The translations under genes were made by a program, and so were the position numbers. The notes below the pieces were generated by a model that saw only the letters and a program-made list of their open reading frames with translations, did not search any database and was not told the origin of the DNA. Shown here one piece after another: positions 48,038 to 59,411 of a stretch of DNA of 64,000 nt. Source of the stretch: Saccharina japonica (Eukaryota > Sar > Phaeophyceae > Laminariales > Laminariaceae); the NCBI GenBank assembly GCA_008828725.1, contig MEHQ01001459.1, forward strand, positions 62,001 to 126,000, in the 5' to 3' direction. Each line of letters opens with the position of its first letter. Within the stretch, counting starts at the first letter, position 1.

Positions 48038-49862
48038 ACGACCGTTCGTTGCGCCTGGTGTTTTTCGTGTCCCAAAGACCCCTCTTGTCCGATAAAACCA
48101 AGCACCGAGCATCCATGACCCACAGCACGACGCAACGAAGCACCAAGCACCCAGCAACCCACGACCCACGACTCATACGCCGAGCAACTAGACGTATCTG
48201 TGCTGCTTCTCCCATAACCGTCATGCTTCCTCAGAAGAGCCGATATTTTCTCAGAAGAGCCGATATTTTTATTTCTATATAGTTCCGCCGATATTTTGGG
48301 AGGCAAACGATCCCGACTGCTCGCAAGTTCTGGATGTTCCTCCCCGTGGTCTATTCGGGCTGTTGGGCGGTGACGTGGATACGTACTGCTGTGGTCGGTT
48401 TTTAGGCTGTGGCAGATGATGATCAAAAGGGGGTATGGTTTCGGTCAAACGGGGTAAAAAAGTGCCCAATCGGGGGGAGAACATAAATTCAGTAGGTACG
48501 TGGGGTTATCCCCCCCCCAAGACGTGGTCAAAGGGTAGACCCCGTTTGCTTCCTCGTGCGCCGCCGTCCTGTTAGGCCCAAGGACGTGCCTGAAAAAACA
48601 AATTAAATTTGTGGTTGTGCTTGGCATGGGCTTCGAGCATCTCGCCAGGGCTTCGGAATGATGGCGTTTGGGGTCTGTTTGGGCCCGCGGGAGCACGTTC
48701 CGCAGGAGCATTTTGACCCTACCCCCAAATGGCCGTGAACCCAGGGGGTATACCCCAAAATGGCCATTACCCACAAACATATTGCCCGTGATCTCCACGT
48801 ACTCTCTCTCAAACTGCTTGCAGGGGGAAGATCTGTGCATTAGAACTGGAGAAATAAGGCTTTCGATAGGGGTCATGAAAGGGAAAGATTATACCAGAAG
48901 TAGTATTGAAACTGAAACACAATTAACAGTTGTTTTTTGTTGTTCGAAGACTCCAGTGCCCTTCTATTGTTTGCCCGAAGGGGCCCCTTGAAAAACCCTG
49001 ACCTGCATGTCAAGCGCATCTATACATATATTTACGCCGCGCACTGCAACAAGCAGCCAGCTGCTGCATCACACAGGAGGCAGACGCCGTATGATGCCAA
49101 GTAACGGACAACCCCAAAGACTGCAGACACCGATCACAGCAGTAGACGAAGAAGCTGCGATGGCAAAACTTGACGAAAGCGGTTGCAAGCGAATCGAGTT
49201 GATGTCGAGACCGTCGATAGCTCTACACAAGATCGTTCGAATGAGCTTATTTTGACGCCGATGATCTATCTGCATACCTCGTGGTGACGTCAAAGCAAAG
49301 AAGGTGAATGCATCAGACCAAAATGAAGAAAACATCTTGAGCGACCCGCATCGAAACCGCCTGTCTGTGCAAGGCCTGGGAATTCCTGCCTCTCTTTTTG
49401 TGTTTTTCATTGCAGGCCCCATTGATGAACCATTGCCGCTTTGGGACCCTTCCCATATCAGACGCAACCGCGGCTCTGCGACTACTAAAGCTGTTCCTCT
49501 CCTTCTTCTAAGCTACACGAAAGTGAGTAACCCCAAGGACATACGTCATTACCTACAAGGGGATACTCTGTGCCTCACCTACATACAGTAGTCACCCCAC
49601 ACCAGTATCATACATACTAGAGCGATTATTTACCGGAACAGGAGCGAGCGTGTATGATGCACATTCTGAGCAATAACCGTTTCGCACTTTTTACGCGCAC
49701 GTACACGTGTATTGTCAAACGTTTGCGCAGTCCTGCTGGTTCTATGTACAGCATTGTGTATACATGCACCTGGTATACATACAAGGTGGGCTCTCCACCG
49801 CGTCGTGCAGATGCCTGCCGCAGCTCCGCGTATACCTGGGATAGGCTACCAATGCAAGCGCG

Positions 49863-50490
49863 GTAACAAAAATCAATAAAATAGACATGATATCACAAAA
49901 GCGACAGCTGACAATGGCTTTCCGGCAATGTGTTTGAGGTGTTGGAGATGATTTTGCAAACTGCTGGAGTAATCGAAACAACACAACTACTAGGGTGTGG
50001 TAGTTCTGAGCCCAATCATTGGTTCTGGATGTTCTGACGTAGTAATAATATTTTCGTCATCGATCAACATATCCATCCCACGTATATAGAGGTTATTTTT
50101 TATTGTTTGTTTTTACTCCTTTTTGTTTTTTTTGTATGCTGTATTACCCGTCGCAGCTGGCATGATTTAGTGTGCTTCGTATTGCCTGACGCATGCTTTC
50201 ATGCTTTCCGGGTTCGGGGCACGGTTGATGAAACCAGGACGGAGCCGGCAGAAAGGGTAACAAGGTACCAAACCGATTAGAAGGTAGAAGCTACATCTAT
50301 TCTACTGGCACCGCAAACTGCTGCGATTGGCTGGAGGGCGTTTTGGTCGTGCCTCGGTTCGCATGTCCTTTCATTTTTTTCTGAGTGTTTAATCTGTTTA
50401 GACGTCGGGGTACGACGGTTTCGTTTCCCTTGGTTGTTTCGTGCTGTCTGCCACATCTCCGTCGGGGAGGCAAGGAAACTATGTTTGTGG
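49863..50490. repeat. Right palindrome arm, innermost block
   Basis: Reverse complement of 29,801-30,470, with shared words such as CAAGGAAACTATGTTTGTGG at its outer edge. No gene. Confidence 0.88.
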
Positions 50491-50997
50491 TTTATCCTGG
50501 TTTATCTTTGATGTTTTTCGATTAGTTTTTCTGAGTTGATTTCGAGTTATCTTTCTTTCAACGCGTGTGTGAATGCTGTCTGTCGTACACAGTACAATGA
50601 ACATGGCATTGCATGCACATCAAACCTAACCCGGCCTGCCCCGACTTGGGATGGGCCGCGGAAGCACACCAGGTCTGCAACAGTCTATTGGCGCCCACAA
50701 GGGCCCCGAGCTGCGGACTGGGTAGAAAAGAACCCTGCGAGGTCTGGGTGAACCTGTCACCGTAAATATCTCGTATGGTGGTATTTATAGTGATGCCATT
50801 TATTTTCTATCCCAACGCCAAGGAGTCCGTCTCCCTGAGAGCAACGCGGGAATACCACCGCAGCAGAGAGCGCGGTGTGTGCATCATGGCGAGTGGAGAG
50901 GCTGGTCCCCGCGTGGGTACGCATGTGTGACAAGAAATAGGGGATGTCTATACCTCACCCAAAACCAGATTTTGTTTTTCTCGGATAAACGTTGTAC

Positions 50998-51350
50998 CTG
51001 GGGCAGGGGGGCCCGCAGAAGTAAATTGTCGACACCTAACTATCTAAAATGGTCAGAATAGAAAAACAATCGGACCACTGCGATCGCTGGAAGATTTAGC
51101 ACAAAACAACTTTTTTTTTTCTGAAATTTTCCAAAAACTAATTACTTGGTTTTAAAGACCCCCCCCCTCCCCCGAGGCTCAAGGGGGTGGGGGTCTTTAA
51201 AACCAAGTAATTAGTTTTTGGAAAATTTCAGAAAAAACGCTTGTTTTGTTCTAAATCGTGCAGCGATCACAGTGCTTCGGTTGTTTTTTCATTCTGACCA
51301 TTTTAGATAGTTAGGTGTCGAAAAAAGACTTTTCGGGCGCCCCTGCCCGG
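50998..51350. mobile_element. Long hairpin / foldback element
   Basis: Two arms of about 170 bases are complementary almost throughout: GACACCTAACTATCTAAAAT (51,031-51,050) pairs with its complement at 51,301-51,320, and CCAAAAACTAATTACTTGG near 51,131 with its complement near 51,205. The loop is only about ten bases (51,173-51,183). C- and G-runs face each other near the tip. No target duplication seen, no coding capacity. Confidence 0.85.
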
Positions 51351-52128
51351 GGGTGAAAAAAATCATGGGGGGAAGAGGATACAATCGACCGTATTGCAAC
51401 CCAAGAATGAAATTCCGACAATTTTCGGAATAAGAAGCCCTTCCATCCAGAACACGTGTCTGCCAAACCGTGCTACCTCTAGCGTAGCACGGGTCATTGG
51501 TCGGTTGGGACTGCTGCACCCGGCTAATATAAACCAAGGCGCGTACCGGGTCGCATAATATATTAATAAGAAACACAATCATTAATTGAGGAGGAGGGGG
51601 CGGGCCTTACGTCGGCCCAAAACGGACCCAAAACGGAAAAGGCGCCTGATCGATATGCCTCCCGAGACACAAATGTTGACCATGATCTACGGTAGGCTCT
51701 TCGAAACTACTCATTGGGCTACATTCTGACCATTAGAACTGGAGCTATGCCGTTTTCCGTAAGGAGTACTGATATGGTGTTATTATACCAGAAATAGTAT
51801 TGCTGTTGTAAAAAAAAACGAAAAATATATATTTTTCAACTCTCAAGTACTCGTGTTTCATCATGACCGAAGGGGCCCCTTAATGTGAAGAACACACACA
51901 TACGCGTATATAATAGTCGTAATTCAGATCCGGGGAGGCAAAGTAGGCTCCTCTCCCTCCGCCCCAACTACGGTTTGCGCCTTGGATTTTTATCGCGAGA
52001 AGACTCCAGCCCTTTCTTCCCTCGTCGACTCGTATCGAATTGTGCCTACCCACGCTACTACAGGCAGTATGCGCTCTCAGCCGTTGATTCCGTTTTTAAT
52101 TTATTTTTGCAAACACATTCAAAAGTCC

Positions 52129-52206
52129 GCCCCACGTAAGATTCGAACCCCGCAAACCAACTCTTAGAATCATTCGAGGGTACCACTATTAATAGACCAT
52201 CGGGGC
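52129..52206 (-). tRNA. tRNA-like stretch, probably degenerate or SINE-derived
   Basis: Read on the minus strand, the ends GCCCCGA and GTGGGGC can pair over six of seven positions. An A-box-like TGGTCTA...TAGTGG and a B-box GGTTCGAATC are present at the expected places, and ATGATTCT matches the D-arm/anticodon-arm region of tRNA-Pro-type genes. Extra bases in the D loop, a weak anticodon stem and GU-rich T stem argue against a functional tRNA. It may be a tRNA pseudogene or the head of a SINE. Confidence 0.4.
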
Positions 52207-52600
52207 TACCGCTACTACATACGAACTGCAAACGTTTAGTATCAACTATTACCGTATAACACGGAAGAAAGCACACCCCGGTGATAACAATTTGATGTTC
52301 AAAAATATTATCACCGGGTGTGCCGTTGTAGTGGGGTGTGATATCTAGCGTATCCACGGTGATAATCATAATGCAGGGTACAGTAGTAGTGTAATGGTAT
52401 AGGCTTAGAAGATCGATAATTACCTCATTTACAGGGAATTGGTCAATTTTCGTTATACTTGGATGGCATTCGTATTGGGGGTATTTATAAGTCGAGGGCC
52501 ATAATTGAAATAATCTGGCTCGGGGATTGTTAAAGGCTACTTCTCTTTGATGGTACGCTTGCTTCTACAAGAAAATGAGTAACACCAAGGATGCTTATTA

Positions 52601-53400
52601 GACAAACCTGAAAAGGAATACTCGGTGTCTCACCCAGTCTTGTAATAGTAGCCCCACAGCCAGGGGGTGTGGTGACGAGGGGGTGTGGGCATTGAGGGGG
52701 TGGGGGGTGGTAACCGTACGTGATGATTGCTACGCAAGGAGCGTTACTAGACCCCCTCGATATCACTACCGTTAGCAATTTTCACGAGATGTATCCATCC
52801 TACGTAGTGTTTTTACCGGTAACCCGGCGCCGGCGGTTAGGGGGTAGGGCACAGTAGGGGAAGTAACGGCAATACCAAGTGTTGTGGGGGTAAACGGTAT
52901 TCACCAGGCGGTGTGATAAGTTTGGCGTTTAGTTTGTTTGATGCTGTTTTCAGACGCACCTCCGTATAGGGGGTGTGGTGATAAATCGACGTAAACAAAA
53001 CAGCGAAACAAATATGTCACACAGGGTGTGCTCATGTACGGGGGTGTGCTTTCTTCCGTGTTATACGGTAGGTACTCCTCCCGTACGTTGTACCAGGGGG
53101 AACATCGAACCTACACGGCTGTAAGTTGGCGGGCCGTTCGTACTACTGTGTGTGTATTCTTCGTCAATTCTACCCGTCGACATCCAGCACACCCAGTGTC
53201 TGCCGTTTCTTCATCCTAGAGAGATGCCAGTTATGTGGTCACAAAACTACGACACAGATGCAATACGCTGCAATGCAGTAAGCAGAGCAGACGATTCAAT
53301 GACATATACGACAGGCACGACCTACCCTGCTACGAAACAATCTATCTGCGTGAAAGAGAAAAAAAAAGGAAAAAACAGAGAAAGTGAAAATTAAAGAATT
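52601..53400. repeat. Right palindrome arm block
   Basis: Reverse complement of 29,030-29,800, including the GGGGGTGGGGGGTGG block near 52,697 and the TACGTGATGATTGCTACG segment near 52,717. No gene. Confidence 0.85.
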
Positions 53401-54514
53401 AGAGTGTTTGCGTTTTTTGTTTTTTAACTTTTACTTCTCTAACAATTCTCCCGAGGGGAGGATTTGAGGTAATTTTTTGAAAAAACGGCAAAAATGTACT
53501 TTAGAGAAGTATGTTTTTGATCAAAAGTTGCGGTAACTTTTGTCTCTCAGTTTGATTGGCCTACACGCACCGAGCATTCTACCGACGCAGAACGCCCCAA
53601 TTTATGGGAGATGTCTCCCATAGGCCCCAACTAGAGCCCCAACCTTGCTGCTTGCTCTACACAACACAACAACCGGTGGGAGCACAGAGGCTCGAGAGAT
53701 GATACGGACGAGCCGTGCTGGATGTGCCTACCGGGGCGCCGGCGGACTGCTTGCGGCCCGCTACGGTACGCTCTCGCCGGCTTGGTGTCGTGGAGGATGC
53801 GCTGTTCAGAAGAACTACTCGTACGAGTCGTACTCGTATGGAGACGTACTCGTACCGCCTTGCTCGTAGAGCGCGACAGGATGCCAGATCGTCGTGTATC
53901 ATTTCAGTTTCACCACACTGTGGTAGCAGCAGTAGCAGCACTACTAGCAGCAGCGGCGGCGCGCCGCCATGTTCTATATATGTCGGGCGCCGGGCGGGCT
54001 TGGAGCGGAGCGTGCTGGCGCGGTGTCGCGCGTAGGTCGTGGGCAGCAGCAGGAGCAGCACACGACGACAAGAATAGTCGGACGCAAAATCGAAAAAAGC
54101 AAAACCGGAAGCTGTTGCTTCTGCTGCTCTGCTACTGCTTCTGCTGCTCTGCTGCTGCTCCTGCTGCCGCTGCTGCTCGGGCTGCCGATGCTGCTGGGGC
54201 TGCCGCCACGTAGCTGCAGCCACCGGTGCTGCTGCTTGCGGTCGTGGGATAGCAGCTGCGGCACTGCGGTTATACCCCTGCTGCCGCCACCGTTGCTGGG
54301 CTGCCGTTCCTCTCGTACGCTACTTTTTGTTTTCGTTGTTTATTTGGTTTGCCGCATTGCCTCACCCCACTTCCCTTATCATTTTCGGAGGCGTCGCCTG
54401 CAGGATTTTGTTTACTTCTATCTCAAACACACCGAAACCACGAGGGGAAGGGAATTGACTTTTTTGAGCGGAAGGAAAGTAAATATTTTTGTTACTTCTA
54501 TCGCAAACACTCTA
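53401..54514 (-). mobile_element. DNA transposon with AGAGTGTTTGCG ends, right-arm copy
   Basis: Ends AGAGTGTTTGCG and CGCAAACACTCT, flanked by ATT (53,398-53,400 and 54,515-54,517). Inverted relative to the copy at 19,965-21,031 and inserted at a different site, so it is not part of the arm symmetry. Contains CTG/GCT-rich tracts and TACTCGTACGAG palindromes. Frames through it (53,657-54,223) follow the trinucleotide repeats and are not convincing. Confidence 0.85.
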
Positions 54515-54517
54515 TTA

Positions 54518-54830
54518 TTATTTTGTTTTAATTGCCAAAAATAGGGCATTGGACAAAACGGGGGACACCCCCCGTACATCGTGACTTAAGAAGGGACACT
54601 ACCAACCACCGGCGGCGAGGTTCTCGTTACAGAAGTGGTCAACAACAATCCAACGGCCCGGCGCACACGGTATACTCATAGTCATATAGAAACATAGTAA
54701 CCATCAGTGTGACCGAACAGCCCCACAGCTAACGGCCTGGTACAAAATGATATCGAACGGTCGGGAGAATTCACAGCTGATGTGTTATTTAGTTTATTAT
54801 AAAATAGGGATTTCCCCGCCTCTACGTAGG
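54518..54830. repeat. Right palindrome arm block beyond the transposon
   Basis: Reverse complement of 28,711-29,000, including the word GGGGGACACCCCCCGTACATCG and neighbouring sequence. No gene. Confidence 0.85.
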
Positions 54831-55325
54831 CCCTAGCCTGTAAGGCATGCCGCAGGCGCTTTCGGGCATGTATGTGGAGATAGGCACGCCGTAGGCTCAA
54901 AAATCGAGATAGGCAAAAAGATAGGCATACGCCTGACGTGCCTTAATTTGCCTTCAAACGCGCCTATCTATTTAAGAAATTTGCCTGAAACAATGCCTGA
55001 GACGTGTCTGAAACGTTTTCGGCGCCCCAAGACAAACCCAATACTTATTTCAAGTAGCTTTGATCGTAGCATGCGTCTTTTGCGTGCACCTTTATCGTAG
55101 CATGCGTCTTTTGCGTGAATGGGCAAAATGCCTGAAAAAGTGCCTGAAACTTATTCAGCGCCCCAACGCAAGCCCTACACTAATTTCAAGTGGTTTGATT
55201 TCAAGTGATAAATTGCCTGAAAACATGCCTGGAACCTGTGGAGCGCCGCAACGAACATTCCTACACTAAAGTCAAGCAAATTTGTTTTAACAGGTAAAAT
55301 GCTCAGCAGCCCGAAATAATGCATG
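54831..55325. mobile_element. TGCCTGAAA-rich element, right-arm copy
   Basis: Starts CCCTAGCCTGTAAGGCA and carries many GCCTGAAA words (54,980-55,270). Mirrored partner of 28,100-28,710. A 38-base segment with AGCATGCGTCTTTTGCGTG is tandemly duplicated at 55,065-55,118, single in the partner. Confidence 0.6.
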
Positions 55326-55953
55326 CCAAGCCGTGGTGCATTACAGGACCTTCAGCTGACGCACAACGTACAACGTTGATGAAACAAGCCGTGGTTCGTT
55401 ACAGCACCTTCATTCTTCAGCTGAGTTTAGTGTTGGTAAGCAATCCCAAAAAGGGGTTGCTTTGCTTGTAGCTTTTTTTTTTGCTTCGCTTAACTCATTT
55501 AGGACCGCAGACCCGATGTGGGAAAAAAACACTTGGACTTATAGTGAAATATTAATTTCTAGGCAAATAAAAAGGAACCAATTGCTGAGAGCGCCTACGT
55601 GGCGTGGGTAGGCGGAATCCGACGCAAGTCGACGAGGGAAGAAAGTACTGAAACCTTCTCGCGACTAAAATGCAAGGGAAGAACCGTATAGTGGGGAAGG
55701 AGGGAGAAGAGCCTACTCTGTCACCCCGGATCTGAGTTACGACCAGGAAGGAGAGAAAGGAAGAGCGAAGATAATAAATGGGATGGAATAAAAAATAAAT
55801 AGAAAAATAAATATATGACATCTAGGCAGCGCAGTTCTAAAGGGCTTAAGCAAGTTGTTTGCTTGTATTCCGTTTGTATGGCGTATAAAATACCATGCTA
55901 AAACCCTGATGTAAATATATATGAGCATTCAAGTATCGCAAAACTAAAAACCA
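55326..55953. other. Right-arm spacer with an inverted copy of 51.9-52.1 kb
   Basis: 55,560-55,745 matches the reverse complement of 51,920-52,110 (shared GTCGACGAGGGAAGAAAG). 55,360-55,430 contains two diverged copies of AAGCCGTGGT-GTTACAG-CCTTCA. 55,918-55,953 matches 22,372-22,412 inverted. No gene; the AT-rich minus-strand frame near 55,552-55,821 has no motif. Confidence 0.55.
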
Positions 55954-56734
55954 TACGAGCTGGTTCCAGAGAGAAACATAAGACAGCTTCTTCGGGAAAT
56001 AAAAACGGAATACATTACTTTTTCGAACACTACAGATATCGGCATGACGGCATCGCCAAGGGGAACACATCGGTGAAGAGATTTTTGGCGTACGAGTTGT
56101 GGTTCGCGAGATATGGTCATATTGGTTTTCTTTAGGGAGGCGTTATTCCATAGGGAATAGCTTTCCTGCAGTAATCCTATAGTAAAACCAATATAATAGT
56201 TTTCAGGACATATATCGGTCAATACGCCGACTAATTCGACTTTAGAAGTCTTGACAGGATCGCATCAACAAGGGGAAGACGTCCATGTCACGTTTTGGCT
56301 TCCTGCGAGCCTTTCAGGCTGTGGTAAGAACCGCCTGCCAAATTCCTAGGGAAATGTATTGAGCAAATTTGAAACCTTAGGGGAAACAATACACTTCGCG
56401 GAAATCACTTTTGCACCCTGGTTGTTTAGAGTTGCGAAACAAAACATGGCGAGGTCGTTGTTCACAACATTACGAAGGGCTCCAAGTCTGGCCTTTTTTC
56501 AAAACAAAAAAATATCATGATTTATATTAGGGTCAAAGTTGCTAAGAAATCCGCGGAAATTGAAAAAAAAACTTCGTACAGAGGTAAAAAAAAGGAAAAT
56601 AAAAAGGCCAGTCATACGTTTTTTCGTACTGTCATGAAGAACACCCCTGCCAAATTTCGTTTTCCAACTCTCAAAAACCAGCGTGCAAAGTTGCGAAGAT
56701 GGAATCTTCTGTTTCTTCCTGGAACCAGCTCGTA
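55954..56734. mobile_element. Transposon with TACGAGCTGGTTCCA ends, right-arm copy
   Basis: Same ends and interior as 39,745-40,517 but more diverged (older). It is absent from the mirrored site near 22,378. Length 781 bp, no transposase. Confidence 0.8.
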
Positions 56735-56743
56735 CGATGTATA

Positions 56744-57458
56744 TACGAGCTGGGCCAGCCAAGGAACTTACAAAGCTTCCTAAAGTCGTATCTCGTTACC
56801 CACTGCGAAAAAAGGTACATAAATTGGAAGCACTAACCCTGACATACCAGTGCTTGTGCAAAAAAACAAAAGGATACGAAAAATTATAACCTTTTGTTTT
56901 TCTCGACTCGATCTCGCCGAGATATCCGCGATAACTCGAAAACAACATTTTTGTCATTCTAATGTCGTGTGAAAAAGGTCATTTTCGATCAACATGAAAT
57001 TTGGTCGAGACACAATCAATGCTGAAGACACAACAAGGAAACATTCGATGTAAGTATCGTTGCCCAATTCGCCACCCATCAAAAGGTATGACCAAAACTC
57101 GATTCCATATATAAGTCAAGTGATTACGGGAAAATGGTGTTTCCGCCATGCCCCGACCGTTTTTGAGAGATTTACTCTCGACACTTTAAACGCTTTTGAA
57201 CCGTACGTGCAAAGATGCTTGCCGCCTGCCCTCTTTGATTTTTGTTTTTTTAAAGCAGTTTTGATCGCTTTTTTTTGCATTTCTTTCGATTTTTGGATCG
57301 TCGTATCTTTCTCGAGGAAAAAAAAATGGGGCAGCCGGCAAGTGTGTTGATTAGTACGTGATCTACACTGTGGCCAAATTCCAGGTCCAACTTTGTTAAA
57401 TTGGCCGGGGCATGGCGAATCTGCTTGAAAAACATTATTTTGGCTGGCCCAGCTCGTA
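56744..57458. mobile_element. Transposon with TACGAGCTGGGCCAGCC ends
   Basis: Starts TACGAGCTGGGCCAGCC and ends GGCTGGCCCAGCTCGTA, 715 bp. The first ten bases agree with the neighbouring TACGAGCTGGTTCCA element, so the two are related families. It lies nine bases after that element, in sequence that is continuous on the left arm near 22,365. No transposase. Confidence 0.8.
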
Positions 57459-58390
57459 CTTGTACACTAAAATAGACCACATACACTTATTTTGTACATA
57501 TTTTCTAATATGCACACTAAAAACTTTACAAAATATTTACATAGCGTTTAGTAAACGATACTGAAAAACATACAGCTGAAATATGCAAGTAAAATTATAG
57601 CTTTGTTGCTTCGATTATGCTTCGTACAAAAAAACGTGCAATAGCATGTTTTTTACTCTACTGTAGTTGCTTACCAACACTATTCATATGAATTCGTAGC
57701 TGAGTTGTACATTACTTCGAGCGTCGTCGGCGTCTCCTTCCATGATGCTCATAATTGTTAATCAAAAGCCTCGATGGTTTGGCTTTTGGGCGCCTTGGAA
57801 GAGAATGATCAAGTGTGCTACATAATGACCCAGTAGGTTCGGTTTCTACTAGTAGTGGAACCATATCCCTACGATCACGATTAGTACGTCAGCCATTGAT
57901 GGAGATTGCCTCCGGCAACAGTGCCGATCAATTATTGAAAAAAAATGCCCCCAAAAAGGCAATCTTGATCTGTTCGTCAATCTTGGCGAAAAGAGGCAAT
58001 CTCAATCTCGATCTTCAATCTTGATATTAATCTCGCCAAATTAAGCAGGTGTGGAAGATTGGTGTGGAAGATTGAACGAAGGAAATCTGGAGTTTGTGGA
58101 GAGGTACTGAATCGTTGGCGTGATTGATAGGGGATGGGGAGTAGGGCCGTTGGGAGGTTGCAGTGAGTGGTTGCACTGGAAGTGCAGAGGAGGCTGGGAA
58201 AGGTTGAGATAGAAAGGAGAAGAATACCATTTTCTTGTTCGTTTTGGTATAGCAGTACATATTATACGTACTGCGTACGAGTAGCTCCATTGTTTTTCAA
58301 TGTATAAGAAGACTTCTTCGAGTACTTGGTACCCGCATTTTTGTCGACCATACGTACCAGCTGGTTGGTACACTAGTACACACACCTATT
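57459..58390. other. Right-arm block and gene-free stretch
   Basis: 57,459-57,720 matches the reverse complement of 22,120-22,370. From 57,730 to 58,390 I see no partner and no gene; AATCTTGATC-type words repeat near 57,960-58,030 and 59,735-59,790. Confidence 0.55.
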
Positions 58391-58712
58391 CACAATAAGA
58401 AGCAGGACAAGCTAGACCAGGCTCGATTTCTTATTTGAGAATGGGATTATTTATACACTAATTTCAAAACAAGTACCGGTCCGTTCAGAAGAAAGCCAGC
58501 GCGAAAAAATGAAAAAAATGATAAAGTTTTCAGCCCATCTATACTGAGTCTCGTAGTCAGAGCCTAATAAAATGAATAAAATTCACACCAAAAAAGCTTG
58601 TTGTGCACCATTTATACTACTTACTGTAAAAAAACATGGTTCACACATTTTAACAATAACAAATCCAGCCTGGACCAGACTTTCTGTTTCTCATCAGGTG
58701 TCATGTACTGTA
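58391..58712. mobile_element. Broken pieces of the GGACACC MITE family
   Basis: 58,391-58,470 (AATAAGAAGCAGG, GACCAGGCTCGATTTC, ACACTAATTTC) and 58,636-58,712 (CCAGCCTGGACCAGACTTTC, CTCATCAGGTGTCATGTACTG) resemble the two ends of the family. The sequence between them is unrelated, so this is either one element split by an insertion or two fragments. Confidence 0.5.
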
Positions 58713-59233
58713 TTAATGATACTTTTGTAGGAAGAATATCTCGTCGGGGATCGAAACTAGAAAGTGCAACATGAGAAAGTGAGCTTTCGCGCGCGCCCAG
58801 CATACGACAATCAGCCTGAGCCCGATTTATGGTTTCTAGTGAGTGGGCCAGTACCTTATAACGACTCTCGATGTTCTTATTTTATTTTCAATCCGAACCT
58901 GCCATTCTTATTGTGCGTTTTCTCTTGGTGTGCCCTGTGCTGCACCCCAAGAGACTTCGTATTTTATACTGGCTTACCACTTCCCATACATAAAACACCA
59001 CAAGCATAATCGCCACAGCAAGGAGGCATATATATATACATATATATCTGGTGTCGAAGAACTGGGCGCAAAGCTCAGACCCTCCGCCGCCTCGAGAGAC
59101 CTTTGAATGCTCGTAATGTCCGAGGTAGACCGTAGATGTGTGCGGCGTGCGGTATACCTGGTATACATTATGGGCCCCGCCTTAAAGAAACACCTAACCT
59201 GAGCAAGCCTTAGAACGTAAACACTTTTAGCAT
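58713..59233. other. Gene-free stretch
   Basis: Contains a TATATATACATATATAT run near 59,025. The frame at 58,764-59,009 has no motif. Nothing else recognisable. Confidence 0.4.
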
Positions 59234-59411
59234 ACAGTACAGGACACCTAATATGAAACTGGAAATCTGGTCCAGGCTGAATTTATTGTTGGAGAGAGGG
59301 TGCTTTCTACCATAACTTCGAGATATTGAATCAAGAGATTCTTTATTTTTCCCTAAATCTCAGCCTGGCTTTCTTAATAACCTGTTTCTTATAAGGTGTC
59401 CTGTACTGTAC
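59234..59411 (+). mobile_element. MITE, GGACACC family, best-preserved copy
   Basis: Starts ACAGTACAGGACACCTAATA and ends TAAGGTGTCCTGTACTGT, a clean inverted pair; even outside these, TTTTAGC and GCTAAAA pair. About 178 bp. A further partial copy lies at 59,918-59,990. No coding capacity. Confidence 0.85.

Larger units (their letters stand above)
44752..49418. mobile_element. Foldback element with 1.3 kb inverted arms, unit B
   Basis: Left arm about 44,766-46,040, right arm about 48,128-49,402. CCATTG flanks both ends (44,746-44,751 and 49,419-49,424). Content is as in unit A. The outer flanks match, in mirror orientation, those of the 624 bp element at 30,874-31,497, so the two occupy the same site on opposite palindrome arms. 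Confidence 0.75.
43330..49862. repeat. Tandem unit B (6.5 kb)
   Basis: Direct copy of unit A (offset about 7,520-7,565). Its right edge runs on into 49,863-50,490, which continues as the right palindrome arm, whereas unit A's right edge runs into the 42.35 kb spacer. Unit B is therefore the copy in its original place relative to the right arm, and unit A is the likely added copy. That is inference. Confidence 0.93.
50491..52600. other. Right-arm-only segment of 2.1 kb
   Basis: Absent from the left arm, which is continuous at 29,800. It contains a long hairpin (50,998-51,350), a tRNA-like stretch (52,129-52,206), a block (51,720-51,890) that resembles the foldback-element arm (GGGGCCCCTT, TATACCAGAAATAGTATTG), and a block (51,920-52,110) repeated inverted at 55,560-55,745. 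It looks like nested insertions. No protein gene was recognised; frames near 50,536-50,751 have no motif. Confidence 0.5.
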
